DNA of 64,000 nt from Taudactylus pleione (taxonomy: Eukaryota; Chordata; Amphibia; Anura; Myobatrachidae), in assembly GCA_031769625.1 (NCBI GenBank), contig JAUIMM010000002.1, forward strand, positions 2,356,001-2,420,000. Reading direction: 5' to 3'. The first letter of the stretch is position 1. Each line of letters opens with the position of its first letter. This document shows, piece after piece, positions 44,360-55,375 of the stretch. The notes beneath the pieces were generated by a model. It was not told where the DNA came from. It made no database searches and saw nothing but the letters and a program-made list of their open reading frames with translations. The translations under genes were made by a program, and so were the position numbers.

Positions 44360-45245
44360 CTGTGGGGTAAAATTTATGTTAATAGAAGACAATAGGGGGC
44401 GCTCCATAGTGCATAAAAGTTTTCATTATAACCATTAAAATAAACACGTTCACTTTATGGCGTGGCCTTAGTAACGCTGCTGACTCGGCTCTGGACTCCA
44501 ACACTGCACGTGGAATTAGTGTGGCACTGACAAGATACGGCTGTTGTGTGAGCAGCCACCGGCATGGTGTGTGTGCCAGGGTGCTTTCTGGAGTGCAAAA
44601 AAATTATATAATACCAGCGCTAAATCTAATGATGCTATAAAATATCAATGGACAGTTGATATCATAAAAAACAATTTAATAAAATAATTAAAATGATTTA
44701 CAATAACATAAAAGAAGTGAAGAATAATGATGTAAAGTAACAATGTTAAGAGTTCCTTAATGAGTACTCCCTCCATAGATAACACAAGCCTGTGTTGGAT
44801 AGATCAAATAGTGAGACTTAAAATGTCCCTTAGGCGATGAAATTACCGGTGTAGATCACAAACTTGTCACAGTCCTTGGCAGCATGCAGCGGCCATTGCA
44901 GTAATTTTCCAGGGCTGTGGTGTTTCACCGGAGAAGAATGATGATGCCAAAGTAAACAGGGATTAAAGTCCAAATAGGTGATTGCCACCAGCAATAGGAA
45001 GGAGTAACACAAGGTCTGTAGGCTCAACGCATTTCGCTTGTTTCGGAATACATCCAGCTTCCTCAGGAGCATATCCAGGAATGATCCATAGTGGCTTATA
45101 TGTATGGTTCCCGATCAGGAAACAAGTGGCACATGTGTGAATCAATCAATTATCACTACAATTTAAATTCATAAGAATACATAAAAATACAAATAATCAA
45201 CTGTCCAATGTTTTATTATATAGATATATCTAAAATCCCACATGT
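44360..45245. other. unassigned repeat with GAAAC-type motif
   Basis: Holds 'aacgcatttcgcttgtttcg' and 'cagcttcctcaggagc' (45,027-45,071), an antisense relative of the motif at 42,045. Probably an old transposon, type unknown. Confidence 0.4.
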
Positions 45246-45251
45246 AACATA

Positions 45252-46166
45252 CCGTATATATTCGAGTCTAAGCCAACCCGAATATAAGCTGAGGTACCTA
45301 CTTTTACCCCAAAAAACTGGGAAAACTTATTGACTCGAGTATAAGCCTAGTGGGAAATGGCAGTAGCTGGTAGTGCCCCCAGTAATAATTCCCCCTGGTT
45401 GTGCCCCCAGTAGTAATCCCTCCTGGTAGTGCACCCAGTGGTAATCCCTCCTTTCAGTGCCTCCAGTGGTAATCCCCCCTTTCAGTGCCCCCAGTAGTAA
45501 TCCCTCCTGGTTGTTCCCCCAGTAGTAATCCCTCCTGGTAGTACCTCCAGTGGTAATCCCCCCCTTTTAGTGCCCCCAGTAGTAATCCCCCCCTGGTAGT
45601 ACCCCCAGTGGTAATCACCCCTTATAGTGCCCCCTGTAGTAATCCCCCCCTGGTAGTGCCCCCTGTAGTAATCACCCCCTTTTAGTGCCCCCTGTAGTAA
45701 TCGCCCCCTGGTAGTGCCCCCTGTAGTAATCGCCCCATGGTAGTGCCCCCTGTAGTAATCGCCCCCTGGTAGTGCCCCCTGTAGTCCCCCCCCAGTAGAG
45801 AGATGTGATAAGAATAAAAAAAAAAATTACTTACCTGAAACTCCCGCTCCTGGTCCCGCCGTTATCCGCTCCGCTCCTCCGGCCGCTTTGCATGGGAGAG
45901 ACGTCGTCATGACCCACTGCGGGAGCCGGAAGATGGCTCCCGCAGTGGGAGCAGCAGCAGCCGCTGAGAGTCTGCCAGACTCTCAGCGGCTGCTGATTAC
46001 AGCAAACACGCAGCTGCCGGCTACGGCGGCTGTGTGTTTGTGCTGTGTAGCGCTGACCGAACTCCGTCCGGTCAGCACTACACTTCACTCGAGTATAAGC
46101 CGAGGGGGTACTTTTTCAGCACAAAAAATGTGCTGAAAAAGTCGGCTTATACTCGAGTATATACGG
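45252..46166. mobile_element. TA-flanked element with inner minisatellite and hairpins
   Basis: Ends CCGTATATATTCGAGT and ACTCGAGTATATACGG, TA on each side. Inside are a 28-31-bp minisatellite (about 45,365-45,790, 'ggtagtgccccctgtagtaa') and strong hairpins at 45,905-46,080. 'ctcgagtataagcc' recurs near both ends. Confidence 0.85.
45365..45790 (+). repeat. 28-31-bp minisatellite
   Basis: About 14 copies of 'tggtagtgccccctgtagta' plus 'atcgcccc' variants; the right-hand copies are the most uniform. Confidence 0.85.
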
Positions 46167-46167
46167 T

Positions 46168-46540
46168 AACACAAATCTAGGCAAAAAAGAGCATATTTAT
46201 CTCTCATGCTCAACGCACCAGCAGGCACCCGCGTCACATGACCAACCACGTGACGCGGAAGTCCGCTGGAACGCAAAGGCATGTACAGCTCGGTTCACAA
46301 TGAAACTGCACATGAGCGTCCACTATTAGGTATTTAATCACAGTGGACGTCTCAAATAAAAATCATCCTAAAAAAACTCTGCCAAAGTCCAGCGGTAATA
46401 GCTTCAATAGAACAAGTAATATTTCATTTGCAAATATGGAACTACATATCCCATGAGTCTCAGAGAGCTTTCTGGAGTGCTGATGGAGATATTTGCCAGT
46501 GGAGTATTCATTTAAACCATGTAGTAATCAACCCACACTG
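46168..46540. other. intergenic, unassigned
   Basis: No supported feature. Confidence 0.4.
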
Positions 46541-46544
46541 TCTT

Positions 46545-47100
46545 ATATTCGTTCCGAGTTTGTCTGTGTGTTCGGGCTAATTTTGAGACAACTGGATGGA
46601 TTTTGATGCAGTTTTCACTTTACTATAGAGCATTTGTGGAGGAAGGTTTAGGTGTACGACACATTAATGTACGACAAAACGGAGCTGAGCAGTGACGATT
46701 TTAGTGAAGCAAGTCTATGAAAAAAAATGCCCGTCCAAGCGCTTTCTTGGCTTACGCTGCCTAAACCGTTAAAGATATATCACGATGGACTTTATTTTAT
46801 ACCATGTAGAGACTGATACGTATTATCCGGTTTCTACAGAAAAAAATTATGTTAGCCCAGTTTACTGATACAAAATTTAAGTTTTTCCCTTTTGTTTTAC
46901 CGTTCCTATTTCCTGTTATGTGAAAAACGATTCTTTAATTTTAAAGTCCAATTCCCGGTAAGAGTCTACTTTGGCATGACAATAAATAAAGCACAGGGAC
47001 AGACACGTAACGTGGCTGGAGTTGACCTAAGTGGAGACTGTTTTTCTCTTGCACAACTTTATGTGGCCCTTTTGCGTATCACGTCAAATCTAAGGGCATG
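46545..47100 (+). mobile_element. Helitron helicase C-terminal fragment
   Basis: 46,945-47,100 reads QFPVRVYFGMTINKAQGQT, then VAGVDLSGDCFSLAQLYVAL and LRITS. FxMTINKxQGQT...HGQLYVAxSR is helicase motif V/VI of the Pif1-like Helitron Rep-Hel protein. The Rep domain is absent and the frame is short. Upstream text 'gagacaactggatggatttt' is common near Helitron helicases. No CTRR 3' end with hairpin was found. Confidence 0.75.
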
Positions 47101-47915
47101 ATTCAGAGATGGGTGGAAATGCAGAGCCGCACACAAGCAGCTTTGCAATTCCGTCCATCTTAATGCAACCGCAGAAAGAGGTCTCAGACACCCCCTGGCT
47201 GGATTTGCGAGCAGCATCGCAACCATCACGACCGATGGTCTCTATGGTTGCACATTTGGACAGGCTGCGGGAGCTAAAGTTTCCCACAGCCTGACTGGGT
47301 GCTGGTCACTTCAGAGGCCAGGAATCTGCGTCCACCAACGCAGGTCCTGGCCTCGTCACTCCCGGAAAAGGGGACAACACACCCCCATTTCTGGGAACGG
47401 TGACCAGCCACGCCTCTGCTCTGCCCCCCAAACATTGCAGCGTTTGGGAGGAGATCTAATTAATCAGACCTCCCACCATGCCATTTTAATAACTGCATGC
47501 ATCTCATCTGCTCTGTCCAGAGCCAAAGAGGAGGAGTGTAGTGACTGACACTCAGTGGCCCATGGACTTGTCCATCTCCGTGACTACCCAATCACTGCCT
47601 GTGCCCTGTTTGGAGTTCAGAGTATGGGCAGATGAGATGGGGTCTTTTAAAATGTGTCAGTGAGTAATGAATACACCTGTGCACCTGCTAGGTTATCTGG
47701 AGAATGTGAACTGTGTGGGGTCCTGAGGACCAAGTTTGAGAACCTCTGCTCTAGCCAGATTAGGTGGGGGTGGGGCACTACAGTACATGCAGCCATGATT
47801 TCCTTGGCTCTGCTGACTTTGTAATACAGAACCTACTGTACAAATCAACTAAACTTCACATCTGTAAATGGAGGTGGAGGAGGGGTGTGATCAGGAGGAC
47901 CAACCGCAAGTCACA
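47101..47915. other. intergenic MITE debris
   Basis: 47,094-47,300 starts 'gggcatgattcagagat', like CTGATTCAG elements. 47,640-47,752 read on the minus strand starts CAGAGGTTCTCAAACTTGGT, a hAT-type end. Confidence 0.5.
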
Positions 47916-48130
47916 GGGGTCAGTCCAATTGGCCCCGAGTTCGCTCGCGGCGCTAGTAAGTGCGGCTGTATGCTGTACCACCGGTCTCACAGATTTTTGT
48001 TCGCAGCCCCATAGATCTGCATATAAAAATGTGCGAGGTAGCACAAGAGGCAGTGACGGTTGCAAGCTCGGGTGCCATGTACGCCGTTGCAACAGCAACT
48101 TGCCCCCTTTGCAGGTAATTGGACTCCCCC
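47916..48130. mobile_element. GGGGTCAATCC MITE, old copy
   Basis: 'ggggtcagtccaattggccc' and 'ggtaattggactcccccc' as inverted ends; the middle is alike in layout to 49,288-49,504. Confidence 0.55.
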
Positions 48131-49287
48131 CACAGTCTCTTGTGAAAGGTGCAAACCCCCCCTCCCCAACCCTTCCTCTTTGAATTTCCAGCTGGGACTG
48201 GAGGTGACCCCACAGAGCATCCTCAGGGTCTCCATCTACTAGGGGCCAGGAAGATGGTAGAGGGGGATACTTTAGTAAAACTTGTTTACTATGTGGTAAC
48301 AGGCTAGTGTAGCTTTAAGCCAGACATAACGTCATAAAGATGTGTATTATTAAATATTTAATGACATAGTAAATAACATTGTCATTGCTTTCATAGATTG
48401 TCTTTAATGTTTTCACTTGCTTTGAAGGGACTCACATAAGAAAAAGCTGAGAAACATTTGTGTACCAGAAGTCGGTGCTCTCAGGGACCCTAGTTTATGG
48501 CATTCCACAGTTTTCGTCTGATATCTGAAGTGTTACCCACGAGAGTACCTAACCTGAGTGCATATAATGCCTTTTATTGCTTACTACAAAAAGAATTGGG
48601 TCTGAGTTTTGATGTCAATACACTGGAGTGATCTGTTTAAAACATTTGGATTGCAAAAGACCATCTATATTGCCCACAATCCCTACATGCCATTTTCTTG
48701 GCTTTGTTTGAAAGTAACTAATCTGTATCTTCCTGGGGACACGCGTCATTTCATTGAGAATCCCTCATGTTTCTTTGTCAGTGACTTACATTCACAATGT
48801 TGTAACCGGGCTGCTGTGCAGAGGCTGAGCAGCTGGAGTGCTTATGTTAAGGTAAATGTGAAATACTTACATAATAACCTGACTAATAGCCTCTCTCGTT
48901 CTCACCCCCTTCAACCATTTCAGCAAAACATGTTTTCTACTTAAATATTCCTGAGAGTTTAAACAGAACCTCTCACCAGGCCAGCTCGGGGTAAAGCACA
49001 GGAACTTGCTAACGAAAAAAAAAAATAGTGTCCCACCCCACCATCATCACTGTTTGCACAGGAAACAGTCCATGAAGTCGGGCACCCGATACGCTAACAG
49101 CCCAGCTTGGCAGCTTCCTTACTCTCCTCCACCAGCCTCCCTTCTCTACAGTATGTCAGCCATCTTATTGATCCTTGCAGAGGTATATACAGTATCTCTC
49201 TTTTTGAAAAAATATAGCCAATAGGTCACTTCACATTGACAACACCAAGCTGTGCTCTTCTTTGAAGGCTTATCAGGTTGACTCAAA
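48131..49287. other. intergenic, nothing recognised
   Basis: No supported gene or named repeat. Confidence 0.45.
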
Positions 49288-49504
49288 GGGGTCAATCCTA
49301 TTAGCCGCGATGATCTCACTGGTGCGAGTCATCGCGGCACTGGCCGCACTGTACGGCAGCCCGGATTTGCCAAATTTTGAGCAAAGCTTAGCGAATTCAG
49401 GGTGAAGTAGGGCTGTGAACGGTGCGATGTGCCGGTCCATTGCCATTGTTTTAACGCTGTTGCAACGGCACATCGCACCCTTCGCACGGAATAGGATTGA
49501 CCCC
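49288..49504. mobile_element. GGGGTCAATCC MITE, good copy
   Basis: GGGGTCAATCCTATT and AATAGGATTGACCCC are perfect 15-bp inverted ends; 217 bp; inner pair 'ggtgcgatgtgccg' with 'cggcacatcgcacc'. Confidence 0.85.
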
Positions 49505-49730
49505 CTAAGGGTTATATTCACTAAAGTGCGGTTTTATAGAAGTGGAGGTGTTGCCCAAAGCAACCAACCAGATTCTAGTTATTATCTCATACTTGCCAAC
49601 TCTCCCTGATTGCCAGGGAGACTCCCTGAAATAGTAGCAATCTCCCTGACTCCCTGAAGAGACTAGCAATCTCCCTGATTACACCTTATCCCCATTATGT
49701 AGCTGTTATATATATATATACACCTATATA

Positions 49731-51360
49731 CAGTCAGGTCCATAAATATTGGGACATTGACAGAATTTTCATATTTTGTCCTCTATTCACCACCACAATG
49801 GCTTTGAAATGAAACAAACAAGATGTGATTTAACTGCAAACTTTCAGATTTAATTTGAGGGTAATTACATCCAAATCAGGTGAACGGTGTAGGAATTACA
49901 ATGGTTTCTATATGTGCCTCCCACTTTTTAAGGGGCCAAAAGTAATGGGACAAACTAAACAATCCTAAATCTAACTTTCACTTTTTAATACTTTGTTGCA
50001 AATCCTTTGCAGGCTTACAACCTGAAGTCTGGATCACCAGATGCTGGGTTTCATCCCTGGTGATGCTCTGCCAGGCCTCTACTGCAAATGTCTTCAGTTC
50101 CTGCTTGTTCTTGGGGCATTTTCCCTTCAGTTTTGTCTTCATCAAGTGAAATGCATGCTCAATCAGATTCAGGTCAGGGGATTGACTTGGCCATTGCATA
50201 ACATTCCACTTTTTAGCCTTAAAAAACTCTTTGGTTGCTTTTGCAGTATGCTTCGGGTCATTGTCCATCTGCACTGTGAAGTGCCGTCCAATGAGTTCTG
50301 AAGCATTTGACTGAATATGAGCATATAATATTGCCCGAAACACTTCAGAATTCATTCTGCTGCTTTTGTCTGCAGTCACATCATCAATAAATACAAGGGA
50401 ACCAGTTCCATTGGCAGCCATACATGCCCACACCATGATACTACCACCACCATGCTTCACTGATGAGGTGGTATGTTTTGGATCATGAGCAGTTCCTTTC
50501 CTTCTCTTCTCTTCCCATCACTCTGGTACAAGTTGATCTTTGTATCATCTGTCAATAGCATGTTGTTCCAGAACTGTAATGGCTTTTTTAGATGTTGTTT
50601 GGCAAACTCTAATCTGGTCTTCCTGTTTTTGTGGCTCACCAATGATTTGCATCTTGTGGTGAACCCTCTATATTCACTCTTGTGAAGTCTTCTGTTGATT
50701 GTTGACTGCGACACATATACATCTACCTCCTGGAGAGTGTTCTTGATTTGGCCAACTGTTGTGAAGGGGTTTTTCTTCACCAGGGAAATAATTATTTTGT
50801 CATCCACCACAGTTGTTTTCCATGGTCTTCCGGGTCTTTTGGTGTTGCTGAGCTCTCCGGTGCGTTCTTTCTTTTTAAGAATGTTCCAAACAGTTGATTT
50901 GGCCACACCTAATGTTTTTGCTATCTCTCTGATGGGTTTGTTTTGATTTTTCAGCCGAATGATGGCTTGCTTCACTGATAGTGACAGCTCTCTGGATCTC
51001 ATATTGAGAGTTGACAGCAACTGATTCCAAATGCAAATGTCACACCTAGAATCAACTCCAGACCTTTTACCTGCTTAATTGATAATGAAATAATGAAGGA
51101 ATAGCCCACACCTGTCCATGAAATAGCTTTTGAGTTGATAGTCCCATTACTTTTGTCCCCTTAAAAAGTGGAAGGCACATATAGAAACCGTTGTAATTCC
51201 TACACCGTTCACCTGATTTGGATGTAATTACCCTCAAATTAAATCTGAAAGTCTGCAGTTAAAGCACATCTTGTTTGTTTCATTTCAAAACCATTGTGGT
51301 GGTGATTAGAGGCCAAAATCTGAAAATTCTGTCAATGTCCCAATATTTATGGACCTGACT

Positions 51361-51361
<1 letters not shown>
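49731..51361 (-). mobile_element. Tc1-like transposon, copy 1
   Basis: 1,631 bp. Ends CAGTCAGGTCCATAAATATT and its reverse complement, TA at the left; inverted repeats of about 215 bp. It encodes one transposase on the minus strand. Confidence 0.95.
49978..51020 (-). pseudogene. Tc1/mariner DD34E transposase, copy 1 (frameshift)
   Basis: Cut-and-paste transposase. In order: paired-like helix-turn-helix (MLSTLNMRSRELSLSV..., REIAKTLGVAKSTVWNILKK), GRPR-like hook (GRPWK), then the catalytic core with DDTKINLYQ, MDNDPKHTAK and PSQSPDLNLIEHAF. The Asp to Glu spacing is 34. Relative to copy 2 a 7-bp loss near 50,508 shifts the frame and splits the protein into 50,457-51,020 and 49,978-50,460. WTDET is also degraded to LTDDT. 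It could not make a full enzyme. Confidence 0.92.

Positions 51362-51391
<30 letters not shown>
51362..51391 (+). repeat. (TA)n between the two Tc1 copies
   Basis: TA tract of about 30 bp, the usual target of Tc1 insertion. Confidence 0.95.
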
Positions 51392-51395
<4 letters not shown>

Positions 51396-51398
<3 letters not shown>

Positions 51399-53043
51399 TC
51401 AGGTGCATAAATATTGGGACATTTACATAATTTTCATATTTTGTCCTCTATTCACCACCACAATGGCTTTGAAATGAAACAAACAAGATGTGCTTTAACA
51501 GCAGACTTTCAGATTTAATTTGAGGGTAATTACATCCAAATCAGGTGAACGGTGTAGGAATTACAATGGTTTCTATATGTGCCTCCCACTTTTTAAGGGG
51601 CCAAAAGTAATGGGACAAACAAAACAATCCTAAATCTAACTTTCACTTTTTAATACTTTGTTGCAAATCCTTTGCAGGCAATTATAGCCTGAAGTCTGGA
51701 ACGCATAGACATCACCAGATGCTGGGTTTCATCCCTGGTGATGCTCTGCCAGGCCTCTACTGCAAATGTCTTCAGTTCCTGCTTGTTCTTGGGGCATTTT
51801 CCCTTCAGTTTTGTCTTCATCAAGTGAAATGCATGCTCAATCGGATTCAGGTCAAGGGATTGACTTGGCCATTGCATAACATTCTACTTTTTAGCCTTAA
51901 AAAACTCTTTGGTTGCTTTTGCAGTATGCTTCGGGTCATTGTCCATCTGCATTGTGAAGCGCCGTCCAATGAGTTCTGCAGCATTTGACTGAATATGAGC
52001 ATATAATATTGCCCGAAACACTTCAGAATTCATTCTGCTGCTTTTGTCAGCAGTCACATCATCAATAAATACAAGGGAAACAGTTCCATTAGCAGCCATA
52101 CATGCCCACGCCATGACACTACCACCACCATGCTTCACTGATGAGGTGGTATGTTTTGGATCATGAGCAGTTCCTTTCCTTCTCCATACTCTTCTCTTCC
52201 CATCATTCTGGTACAAGTTGATCTTTGTCTCATCTGTCCATAGGATGTTGTTCCAGAACTGTAATGGCTTTTTTAGATGTTGTTTGGCAAACTCTAATCT
52301 GGTCTTCCTGTTTTTGAGGCCCACCAATGGTTTACATCTTGTGGTGAACCGTCTATATTCACTCTTGTGAAATCTTCTCTTGATTGTTGACTTTGACACA
52401 TATACACCTACCTCCTGGAGAGTGTTCTTGATTTGGCCAACTGTTGTAAAGGGGTTTTTCTTCACCAGGGAAATAATTCATCTGTCATCCACCACAGTTG
52501 TTTTCCGTGGTCTTCCGGGTCTTTTGGTGTTGCTGAGCTCTCCGGTGCGTTCTTTCTTTTTAAGAATGTTCCAAACAGTTGATTTGGCCACACCTAATGT
52601 TTTTGCTATCTCTCTGATGGGTTTGTTTTGTTTTTTCAGCCTAATGATGGCTTGCTTCACTGATAGTGACAGCTGTTTGGATCTCATATTGAGAGTCGAC
52701 AGCAACTGATTCCAAAGGCAATTGTCACACCTAGAATCAACTCCAGACCTTTTACCTGCTTAATTGATAATGAAATAATGAGGGAATAGCCCACACCTGT
52801 CCATGAAATAGCTTTTGAGTTGATAGTCCCATTACTTTTGTCCCCTTAAAAAGTGGAAGGCACATATAGAAACCGTTGTAATTCCTACACCGTTCACCTG
52901 ATTTGGATGTAATTACCCTCAAATTAAATCTGAAAGTCTGCAGTTAAAGCACATCTTGTTTGTTTCATTTCAAAGCCATTGTGGTGGTGAATAGAGGCCA
53001 AAATACGAAAATTCTGTCAATGTCCCAATATTTATGCACCTGA

Positions 53044-53046
<3 letters not shown>
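51396..53046 (-). mobile_element. Tc1-like transposon, copy 2
   Basis: 1,651 bp, ends CAGTCAGGTGCATAAATATT and its reverse complement, followed by (TA)n. The same family and orientation as copy 1, about 35 bp away. Confidence 0.95.
51650..52705 (-). pseudogene. Tc1/mariner DD34E transposase, copy 2 (two stops)
   Basis: The same protein as copy 1, with the catalytic WTDETKINLYQ, DNDPKHTAK and DLNPIEHAF intact. Broken by TGA after VVDDR (near 52,478) and TAG replacing Trp in KAKKWNVMQ (near 51,882). The frameshift of copy 1 is absent, so the two died independently. Confidence 0.92.

Positions 53047-53091
<45 letters not shown>
53047..53091 (+). repeat. (TA)n microsatellite
   Basis: About 22 TA units next to Tc1 copy 2. 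Confidence 0.95.
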
Positions 53092-53097
<6 letters not shown>

Positions 53098-53559
53098 AAA
53101 CAGATATATACGATCAAATATGGTCATTAGTATCATGTCCCTGCATTGGGTATGAGGCACAATGATCCCTATGGCTACATGCGTTTTCTGAGAAGTATCA
53201 GTGTGTTTTCATCAACAAGTAGATCTTACTGACTGCTTTGGGGCTCGTTTACATGTGGATGTCAGTATTATGACATGCCCCTCAGATGTATCAGTACATG
53301 CCCACTTTACCGCCGCGCTCATAGGTGTTGCTTTCACAATCTCCCTGAAATGCTTTTTCAAAAGTAGGCAAGTAAATATTATCTTCTAGTAGGTGCTAGA
53401 TAAATGATAAGTAGAATCTGATTGGTTGCTATGGGCAACATCTCTACTTCTTAAAAACCGCACTTTAGTAAATATATCCCTAAAAGTAGACTGATGAATG
53501 AATATTCATTATTTCTAATGAGCAACAAAAGAGGGTGTCACTCGTACTCATCTTCGGCC

Positions 53560-53872
53560 TCTAACCTATACAATGGTTTTGGTGGAGTGAGTATTGGGTG
53601 ACAAAATCACCCTGTACACGAAGATGATCCTCCTTGTCTCAGGACCACATGTCTGAGTCCAGCACTTGACTTGGTGGTAGACCTGTTTATCTCCACAGCG
53701 GCAGCCGCGGGGAGGGGGGCAGGACACGCTCCCGACCCGCCCACCGACCGCCGGGTCCCGCCCCCCGGCTGCCGGGACCCGGGGGCACAAGCAGAGAATG
53801 GCCGTTCAGTGTGTATGAATGACCACATCTGCAGATATATCTGTCAGGTGTGTACCCACCAAAAGGCTTCAC
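53560..53872. mobile_element. Harbinger-like MITE remnant, reversed
   Basis: The right part reads, on the minus strand, GGTGGGTACACACCTGACAG and 'atatatctgcagatgtgg', the same start as 7810. The left end is eroded. The centre is very GC-rich. Confidence 0.65.
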
Positions 53873-54594
53873 CGCCCTAAACTTAATCTCCTCTTGTACT
53901 CCAACAAGTCTATTTTCTAATTAGCCTGTTCTCATTCGATTTGCTACTGGTCAAATATTTAAGTTATATTTTATCAAGTGCTAACAATTTTGTTGTGGTC
54001 TAAAATGTTGTTTTGTTTTTCATTTGTGTACTCTCCGTGTATCCTCTCTCTCCCTTTTTTTTTTTTTGCTTTGATTCCCAATCCTTTTTTGTTTTCTTTT
54101 TCCTTTACAAATTTGCTATTTGTTATTTGCAAAATCTTAATAAAGTTTTAATATTGAAAAAAAAAAGAGGGTGTCACGTTTGCAGGGGGAAAAGGGCTGG
54201 AAACAAAGAACAAAGTACATGGATTACACTTTTTCAGGTAAGTTTAATGATGTAAAATATAAGAATATAATTATGCATTTATTTTAAAGACACATGGACA
54301 AGATATCTACTTTAAATAACAAAATACCCCTCTCCCCCCTAAAAAAAATATAGAAATATTCACATTTGGAACGTAAAGGTAAACCAGCTTTGTTAACGAG
54401 TCTGAATTTTCCTATTCAACCATCCAACATTAGCATAATGATGTATCTTAAATCACTCATTAAGCAAAACACCACTCATGTAAGCCAAAAAGCTGAAATG
54501 GTAAAGCACAACCTGACAGTTATTCCTCTTCAATATTGCTGAGAAAGCAGTGGCTATACCCCTGTGTGTGAAGTCACCAATCTGTACAGAGTAT
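53873..54594. other. intergenic, AT-rich
   Basis: Poly-T runs near 54,055-54,115 and 'aataaagttttaatattg' near 54,140, perhaps the end of a retroposed piece. Nothing firm. Confidence 0.4.
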
Positions 54595-54769
54595 GGGGGA
54601 GATGTATCAAACCTTGGAGAGAGATAAACTGAAGAGAAATAATATACCAACCAATCAGCTTCTAAATAATTTTTTAAACACAGCCTGTAAAATGGCAATT
54701 AGAAGCTGATTGGTTGGTACTTCATCCCTCTCCAATTTATCTCTCCCCAAGCTTTGATACATCTCCCTC
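54595..54769. mobile_element. palindromic MITE 1 of a back-to-back trio
   Basis: GGGGGAGATGTATCAAACCT at the left against 'gctttgatacatctccctc' at the right; inner arms 'accaaccaatcagcttcta' and 'tagaagctgattggttggt'. Confidence 0.85.
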
Positions 54770-54770
54770 T

Positions 54771-55190
54771 GGGCGGGATGTACTATGCATCGCATTCATA
54801 CATTCCGCCACTTATCGGGCGGAATAATATCACCGGTATGTACCTAGAAATATATTTAAAATCACAAAGGACATCTCTCCCGGTAATAACTGTCCTTTGT
54901 GATAGAGGGACTCCCTGGTTTTTGACCAAGAAGTCACTCAGGCGTCATTCTGCATGCCGTGGGGGGTGCTGGGAGGGAGCCAATTGAATCCCCCTCAGGG
55001 GGAAATGTGGTAAAAAGCCCATAGGCTTCTATTGGGTAATACCATCTAAAGATGGCGTTACCCACTGGGGCCAAGCTCTGGAATGTATCACATTCTTGAG
55101 CTTGGTACATATGGAAATGCGGTCAAAACGCAGAAAATGGGGGTTATCAGCATTTTGACCGCAATATAGGCTTTAGTACATCCTGCCCCC
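54771..55190. mobile_element. GGGCGGGATGTACTA MITE, 2 of trio
   Basis: Left GGGCGGGATGTACTATGC, right 'tagtacatcctgccccc'. Related to 34,812-35,205. Confidence 0.75.
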
Positions 55191-55192
55191 TA

Positions 55193-55373
55193 TGGGGTCT
55201 ATTTACTAAGCCTTGGATGGAGATTAAGTGAACGGAGATAAAGTACCAGCCAACCAACTCCTAACTGCCACGTCACAGGCTGTGTTTGAAAAAAATGACA
55301 GTTAGGAGCTGGTTGGTTGGTACTTTATCTCCGTCCACTTTATCGCAATCCAAGGCTTAGTAAATAGACCCCA
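55193..55373. mobile_element. palindromic MITE 3 of trio, TA-flanked
   Basis: TGGGGTCTATTTACTAAGCC against GGCTTAGTAAATAGACCCCA, TA both sides; arms of about 80 bp reach the centre. 181 bp. Confidence 0.9.
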
Positions 55374-55375
55374 TA

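Larger units (their letters stand above)
49591..53375. mobile_element. 'ACTTGCC' element nested in the MITE
   Basis: Left 'catacttgccaactctccctg' and right 'caaaagtaggcaagta' face each other, with 'ctccctgaaat' near both ends. A short tandem 'gcaatctccctga' lies at the left. It is the second layer of the stack, and hosts the Tc1 pair in a (TA)n tract. Confidence 0.6.
49506..53480. mobile_element. palindromic MITE split by a nested insertion
   Basis: Left arm 49,506-49,590 ('ttcactaaagtgcggtttt', 'gttgcccaaagcaaccaa') and right arm about 53,385-53,480 ('ttggttgctatgggcaac', 'aaaaccgcactttagtaa') are inverted copies of each other. They are kept apart by 3.8 kb of later insertions. Confidence 0.75.

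Noticed and set aside
47764..48183. 139-codon plus ORF
   Set aside because: It covers a GGGGTCAATCC MITE and flanks; no domain is readable.
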